From JBCDCU01 sp039180865 (lineage in GTDB: Bacteria; Pseudomonadota; Alphaproteobacteria; Rhizobiales; JACESI01), in the NCBI GenBank assembly GCA_039180865.1, contig JBCDCZ010000169.1, forward strand, positions 1-9,963: 9,963 nt of DNA. The letters are read 5' to 3'. Below, piece by piece: positions 6,148 to 9,963 of this stretch; position 1 is the first letter of the stretch, and each line of letters starts with the position of its first letter. A model generated the notes under the pieces. That model searched no databases and was not told the origin of the DNA. It saw nothing but the letters and a program-made list of their open reading frames with translations. The position numbers and the translations under genes are program-made.

Positions 6148-6869
6148 GCAAGGGTACGTTGTATGCCGTCGGTGTCGGGCCGGGCGATCCGGAACTGATG
6201 ACCCTCAAAGCGAGCCGCATCATCAAAGAAGCCGGACTTGTGGCCTATCCCGTGGGGGCGGATAGCGGTGAAAGTATGGCGCGCCGGATCGTTAATCGCT
6301 TCGTACATGAAGAGACTTTGGAATTTGGTTTCGACGTGCCCATGCGCGTCGAGCGCGAGCCCGCACAACGCGCTTATGACCGTGCGGCCACTGTGATTGC
6401 CTCCCACCTGAAGAAGGGCGCTGATGTTGCCCTTCTATGCGAAGGGGATCCCTTCTTTTATGGCTCAGCAATGTATCTGGTAGAGCGGCTCCAGACCGAT
6501 TTTTCAGTTGAAGTTGTTCCGGGGGTAACCTCTCTGACAGCTTGTGCTGCGTCCGCGCTCAAGCCGCTTGCCGGGCGCAACGAAACGCTCAAAGTGCTTC
6601 CAGCTCCCATGGATGAAGCCGATCTTGAGCGCGAGCTTCTAACCGCCGACGCAGTGGCAATCATTAAGGTCGGACGGCATTTTGAAAAGGTGCGCGGCCT
6701 TCTCGAACGGTTGGGTATTGCGGACAAAGCGATCATTGTTGAAGCGGCAACCAATGAGAATGAGGCGGTTCGTAAGCTTTCGGACGTTCCAACGGGTGAG
6801 CGCCCCTATTTCTCGACCATATTAATCGAGAATGACAGCGGAAGTGGAGCGACGCCTCATAATGCCTGA
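6144..6869 (+). CDS. cobI: Precorrin-2 (or cobalt-precorrin-2) C20-methyltransferase CobI/CbiL
   Basis: This enzyme transfers a methyl group from SAM to C20 of precorrin-2, or of cobalt-precorrin-2 if cobalt is already in place, committing the ring to the corrin branch. It has 241 residues and the class III tetrapyrrole methylase layout: GVGPGDPELMTLKA (10-23), CEGDPFFYGSAMYL (99-112) and VPGVTSLTACAA (125-136), then the second lobe with VLPAPMDEADLE and AIIKVGRHFEKVR. The GDPELMTLKA start block and the GDPFFYGSAMYL block are characteristic of the CobI/CbiL branch as against CobJ or CobM. ATG at 6144 (ATGA overlap with cobL) is preferred over an in-frame ATG 15 bases upstream, which would lie further inside cobL. 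Sequence alone does not say which substrate it takes, metal-free or cobalt. Confidence 0.94.
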   Translation: MSKGTLYAVGVGPGDPELMTLKASRIIKEAGLVAYPVGADSGESMARRIVNRFVHEETLEFGFDVPMRVEREPAQRAYDRAATVIASHLKKGADVALLCEGDPFFYGSAMYLVERLQTDFSVEVVPGVTSLTACAASALKPLAGRNETLKVLPAPMDEADLERELLTADAVAIIKVGRHFEKVRGLLERLGIADKAIIVEAATNENEAVRKLSDVPTGERPYFSTILIENDSGSGATPHNA

Positions 6870-8676
6870 CCCTCGAGACATTGCTGTTGTCGTTCTTTCC
6901 GAAAGCGGAACGAAAACAGCCGAAATGCTTCGCGCGGCACTCCCGGGCGCTCGCGTTCATTCTCTTTCTGGCCGCGCGGACGGTGATTTTGCATTTCACG
7001 AGACCGGTGACCACCTCCGTTGTCTCTTTGAAAACAGGATCGCAGTCGTGGGGCTTTGTTCGGCCGCAATCCTGATCCGGCTTCTGGCACCCGTTCTGGA
7101 TAACAAGGCGAATGAGCCGCCGGTGATTGCCGTCTCCGAGGATGGTCAGGCGGTGGTGCCGCTTCTTGGAGGTCATCAAGGTGCCAACGACCTCGCAATA
7201 AAGATCGGAAAAGCGCTTGGAACCGAGCCGGCGATTACGACGTCAGGCGACCGGCATTTCAAGATCGCACTCGATCAACCGCCGGAAGATCTCCGTCTTG
7301 CCAATCCTGAGAGCTACAAGCCCTTCATGGCACGGCTTCTGAAAGGCGAAAAGATTTACCTTGAGGGTGAACACGATTGGCTGGCGACCTCGGAGCTACC
7401 GGTCGATCCAGCCGGTAAGCTCAAGATCACCGTTGGAACGGCCCCGGTCGAGGCTATCGGGGATGGTCACCTTGTTTTTCATGAAAAACGCTTCGTGCTC
7501 GGTCTCGGCACAGAGCGAGGGGCGTCGTCAGACGAGGCATTGGCCATCGCGCACATCGTTCTGCAAGAGGCGAATGTGGCGGCAGGATCGCTCGCAGCCA
7601 TTGCCTCGCTTGATGTCAAAGCGGATGAGACCGCGATCCATGACGTCGCAAAGGCCTGCAACGTTCCGGCATGGTTTTTCGACAAAGACCAGCTCGCGAA
7701 GGAAGAGCCGCGGCTTCAGACACCCTCTGAAATCGTACGTGCTGAAGTCGGTGTGGCGGGTGTCGCGGAAGGCGCGGCACTTGCGGCCTCCGGAGCAAAC
7801 GGGGTTCTGACCGTTCCGAAGATGAAAGGATCGGGGGTGACGGCGGCGCTCGCCGAGACACCGGCATACAATCAATTGATACCTGGAAGGTCACGCGGTC
7901 GGGTGAGCCTGATCGGGGTTGGACCTGGCACGCCTGACTGGCGGTCCCGCGAAGCCGTTCAGCTTCTTCGTGCTGCAAGCGACTGGGTTGGCTACGGCCT
8001 CTACCTCGACCTTGTTTCCGATCTTAGACATCACCAGATGGAGCATCGTTTCGATCTTGGCGCGGAGGAGAAGCGGGTTCGCCACGCGCTCGAACTCGCC
8101 GGTGAAGGACGTGATGTCGCGGTCGTCTGTTCAGGAGATCCCGGAATCTTTGCAATGGCGACATTGGCGTTCGAACTCGTCGACACCGGAGCATCCGAAG
8201 GCCCGGTCTCAGATGCCGCTAAGCGTGTTGAGATCGTGGTGGCACCTGGGATTTCTGCTTTTCAGGCCGCCGCCGCCCGCGCCGGCGCTCCTGTCGGGCA
8301 TGATTTCTGTTGTCTTTCCCTGTCGGATCTTCTCACCCCAAGGGAAGACATTTTGCGGCGGCTTCAAGCGGCGGCCGACGGCGACTTCGTGGTTGCCCTT
8401 TACAATCCGCGATCGAAGCGGCGCATTACGCTCCTTGATGAGGCCTTCGCCCTTTTCCGGGAAAGGCGGGGCGATGACACGCCGGTCATTCTTGCAACGG
8501 ATCTTGGACGGCCTGCAGAACGTGTGCGTGTCGAAACACTTGCCAGCGTCAGGAGCGAAGACGTTGACATGCTCACAATCGTGATTGTCGGCTCATCGAA
8601 CTCTGAGCGTATCATGACGGGTGACGGCAAGAGCCATGTCTATACGCCCCGCGGCTACCATAGGAAAACGTCATGA
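6862..8676 (+). CDS. cobJ: CbiG-CobJ fusion: cobalt-precorrin-5A hydrolase-like and precorrin-3B C17-methyltransferase
   Basis: This two-part corrin enzyme has 604 residues from ATG 6862. The first part is a full CbiG. The CbiG_N-type block runs from GLCSAAILIRLLAP (64-77) to LLGGHQGANDLA (101-112) and TTSGD. After a middle region, the CobE-like C-domain starts at LGLGTERGASSDEA (213-226) and includes SLDVKADET and TPSEIV. In the anaerobic route CbiG opens the ring-A lactone and releases acetaldehyde. The second part (about 347-604) is CobJ/CbiH, which methylates C17 and contracts the ring: GVGPGTPDW (352-360), CSGDPGIFAMA (423-433), the PGISAFQAAAARAGAPVGHDF stretch, SLSDLLTP and ALYNPRSKRR. 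Fusions of CbiG to CobJ are known in other bacteria. ATG 6862 overlaps cobI by eight bases; an ATG at 6832 would add ten residues but has a weaker ribosome binding site. Confidence 0.94.
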   Translation: MPDPRDIAVVVLSESGTKTAEMLRAALPGARVHSLSGRADGDFAFHETGDHLRCLFENRIAVVGLCSAAILIRLLAPVLDNKANEPPVIAVSEDGQAVVPLLGGHQGANDLAIKIGKALGTEPAITTSGDRHFKIALDQPPEDLRLANPESYKPFMARLLKGEKIYLEGEHDWLATSELPVDPAGKLKITVGTAPVEAIGDGHLVFHEKRFVLGLGTERGASSDEALAIAHIVLQEANVAAGSLAAIASLDVKADETAIHDVAKACNVPAWFFDKDQLAKEEPRLQTPSEIVRAEVGVAGVAEGAALAASGANGVLTVPKMKGSGVTAALAETPAYNQLIPGRSRGRVSLIGVGPGTPDWRSREAVQLLRAASDWVGYGLYLDLVSDLRHHQMEHRFDLGAEEKRVRHALELAGEGRDVAVVCSGDPGIFAMATLAFELVDTGASEGPVSDAAKRVEIVVAPGISAFQAAAARAGAPVGHDFCCLSLSDLLTPREDILRRLQAAADGDFVVALYNPRSKRRITLLDEAFALFRERRGDDTPVILATDLGRPAERVRVETLASVRSEDVDMLTIVIVGSSNSERIMTGDGKSHVYTPRGYHRKTS

Positions 8677-9449
8677 AGGTCTACTTCATCGGAGCGGGTC
8701 CCGGAGCGCCGGACCTCATTACTGTTCGAGGCCTTCGCTTGATCGAGCACTGTCCGGTCTGTCTCTATGCAGGCTCGCTGGTGCCCGAAGCCGTTGTTGC
8801 AAACGCCCCCGCCAATGCCCGGGTGATCGATACCGCTCCGATGCATCTTGATGAGATCATCGCTGAAATCGACAAGGCCCGGGACGCAGGACAGGACGTC
8901 GCGCGCGTTCATTCCGGTGATCCCTCCATTTATGGCGCGATTGCCGAACAGATCCGCAAACTCGACGAGCGCGGTATCGACTACGAGATTGTGCCCGGCG
9001 TCTCAGCTTATGCAGCGGCTGCAGCCGAACTCAAAACCGAGCTCACACTTCCTGAGGTTGCTCAAACCGTTATCCTGACCCGGACGGCCATGAAGGCATC
9101 GGCAATGCCGAAGGGCGAAGATCTCGACACGCTTGGGCGCTCGGGGGCGACTCTTGCTATCCACCTGTCGATCCGAAACCTGAAACACATCGAAGAGACG
9201 CTAACGCCTCATTACGGATCGGATTGCCCAGTGGTTGTTGTCTATCGCGCGACCTGGCCTGATCAGCTGATTTTGCACGGTACCTTGTCTGATATTGCCG
9301 CAAAGGTTCGCGCGGCGAAAATCACCCGTACGGCGCTGATTTTTGTTGGCCGGGTTTTCGAGGCGCAGGCCTTTCCTGATTCCGCCCTTTACGATGCAGC
9401 TCACGCTCATATTCTGCGCAATCGTGGCAAAAAGCTGAAGGCAGGATAG
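8673..9449 (+). CDS. cobM: Precorrin-4 C11-methyltransferase CobM/CbiF
   Basis: This SAM-dependent enzyme methylates C11 of precorrin-4 (or cobalt-precorrin-4). The protein has 258 residues, typical for the family. Visible blocks are GAGPGAPDLITVRG (7-20), YAGSLVPEAV (32-41), HSGDPSIYGAIAEQ (80-93), VPGVSAYAAAAAEL (107-120) and TLPEVAQTVILTR (125-137), followed by AIHLSIRNL and VYRATWPDQ in the second lobe. The YAGSLV and TLPE-QTVILTR blocks set CobM/CbiF apart from the other methylases in the cluster. The start overlaps the cobJ stop as ATGA, with TAGGA upstream as ribosome binding site. It is the last gene of the + strand operon here. Its stop lies 12 bases from the stop of the opposing cobK, and no terminator fits in that gap. 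Confidence 0.95.
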   Translation: MKVYFIGAGPGAPDLITVRGLRLIEHCPVCLYAGSLVPEAVVANAPANARVIDTAPMHLDEIIAEIDKARDAGQDVARVHSGDPSIYGAIAEQIRKLDERGIDYEIVPGVSAYAAAAAELKTELTLPEVAQTVILTRTAMKASAMPKGEDLDTLGRSGATLAIHLSIRNLKHIEETLTPHYGSDCPVVVVYRATWPDQLILHGTLSDIAAKVRAAKITRTALIFVGRVFEAQAFPDSALYDAAHAHILRNRGKKLKAG

Positions 9450-9461
9450 GAGCCGCTCCCG

Positions 9462-9963
9462 TCAAAGCGTCTCGAGACGCGACAACAGAGTCTCCATTGT
9501 TGCGTAAGTTTCAACGTCGGGTTTCGGCAGCCGGTCGATCATGATCACCGGTTTCTCCAGAGCCCGCGCGGCGAGAAGCTTGTCGCGGGTCTCGGTGCCA
9601 CCGGCGTTTTTGGTAACGAGCACATCGATCTCATACTTTTCAAAAAGTGCGATTTCTTCGGCAAGCGGAAAGGGCGGCCGGTCGAGGATTACCGTCCAAC
9701 TTTCCGGAACGGTGATCTTCGGGCCTTCGATTGCCCTTGCGACCACATTGATGTCGTCGCGGTCTAGAAAGGCCCCAAGCTGCTGACGTCCGATTGTGAC
9801 GAGCGTCGAGGCCCCATCGGGGATCAGATGCACTGCTTCCTCAACGCTTGGGACATGATGCCATCGATCGTCGGCCTCTGCTTTCCAGGCAGGCCGTTCA
9901 AGGCGGATGATCTTTGCGCCTGCTGCTTTTGCCGCCTCGGTGGCATGGGTTGAGATGCGGGCA
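9462..9963 (-). CDS. cobK: Precorrin-6A reductase CobK/CbiJ, N-terminus beyond the window
   Basis: This NAD(P)H-dependent enzyme reduces the C18-C19 double bond of precorrin-6A. The visible part has 166 residues from the window edge to the TGA at 9464-9462. The frame stays open to the edge, so the GTG at 9833 is not the real start. Judged from usual lengths near 250, about 90 residues are missing. Family blocks seen in order are ARISTHATEAAKAAG (just after the expected DATHPFA motif), IRLERPAWKAE, TLVTIGRQQLGAF, VILDRPPFPLAEE, and IDVLVTKNAGGTETRDKLLAAR with IMIDRLPKP near the end. The TKNAGG segment stands for the conserved TKNSGG of the family. It is the only corrin gene here on the - strand and converges on cobM. 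CobK and CbiJ are homologous, so the metal state of the substrate stays open. Confidence 0.93.
   Translation of the reverse strand, partial: ARISTHATEAAKAAGAKIIRLERPAWKAEADDRWHHVPSVEEAVHLIPDGASTLVTIGRQQLGAFLDRDDINVVARAIEGPKITVPESWTVILDRPPFPLAEEIALFEKYEIDVLVTKNAGGTETRDKLLAARALEKPVIMIDRLPKPDVETYATMETLLSRLETL

Noticed and set aside
9449..9459. Small inverted repeat GGAG/CTCC between cobM and cobK as bidirectional terminator
   Set aside because: It is only four base pairs with a three-base loop and no T-run on either strand.

Overview
The window looks like a chromosomal segment of an alphaproteobacterium, probably of the Rhizobiales/Hyphomicrobiales type. I base this on the sppA - ihfB - LapA-domain gene order at the left end, the fused CbiG-CobJ protein, and moderately GC-rich, evenly coding DNA. 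The placement comes from memory of gene order and not from a search. I see no mobile elements, CRISPR arrays, tRNA or rRNA genes, and no stretch of 300 bases without a gene.

Bases 1-2904 form a mixed left block on the + strand. It holds a single-domain signal peptide peptidase (sppA), the integration host factor beta subunit (ihfB), a small two-helix LapA-domain membrane protein preceded by two perfect hairpins, and an ornithine cyclodeaminase/mu-crystallin family gene. The last looks more like a cyclic ketimine reductase than a true cyclodeaminase. A hairpin followed by five Ts (2878-2904) probably ends this block.

Bases 2905-3125 are a leader with at least two good stem-loops and a possible 29-codon ORF with a good ribosome binding site, overlapping the start of cbiX. 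I find no cobalamin riboswitch motif in it.

Bases 3126-9449 are a tightly coupled corrin-ring operon: cbiX - cobH - cobL - cobI - cbiG/cobJ - cobM. Each gene overlaps the next by 1 to 8 bases. The 5' part of cobK faces away from the window end: cobK lies on the - strand, runs toward cobM, and its stop is 12 bases from the cobM stop.

Together these genes cover cobalt insertion (CbiX), C20 methylation (CobI), C17 methylation with ring contraction (CobJ), lactone handling (CbiG part), C11 methylation (CobM), C5/C15 methylation with decarboxylation (CobL), ring-D reduction (CobK) and methyl migration (CobH). The set mixes labels from the aerobic and anaerobic routes. CbiX and the CbiG part point to early cobalt insertion, whereas the deciding genes (cobG/cobZ, cobF or cbiD, cobNST) are not in the window. 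The most unusual protein is CbiX, which carries a long tail with two cysteine clusters and a stretch of 16 histidines in 29 residues.
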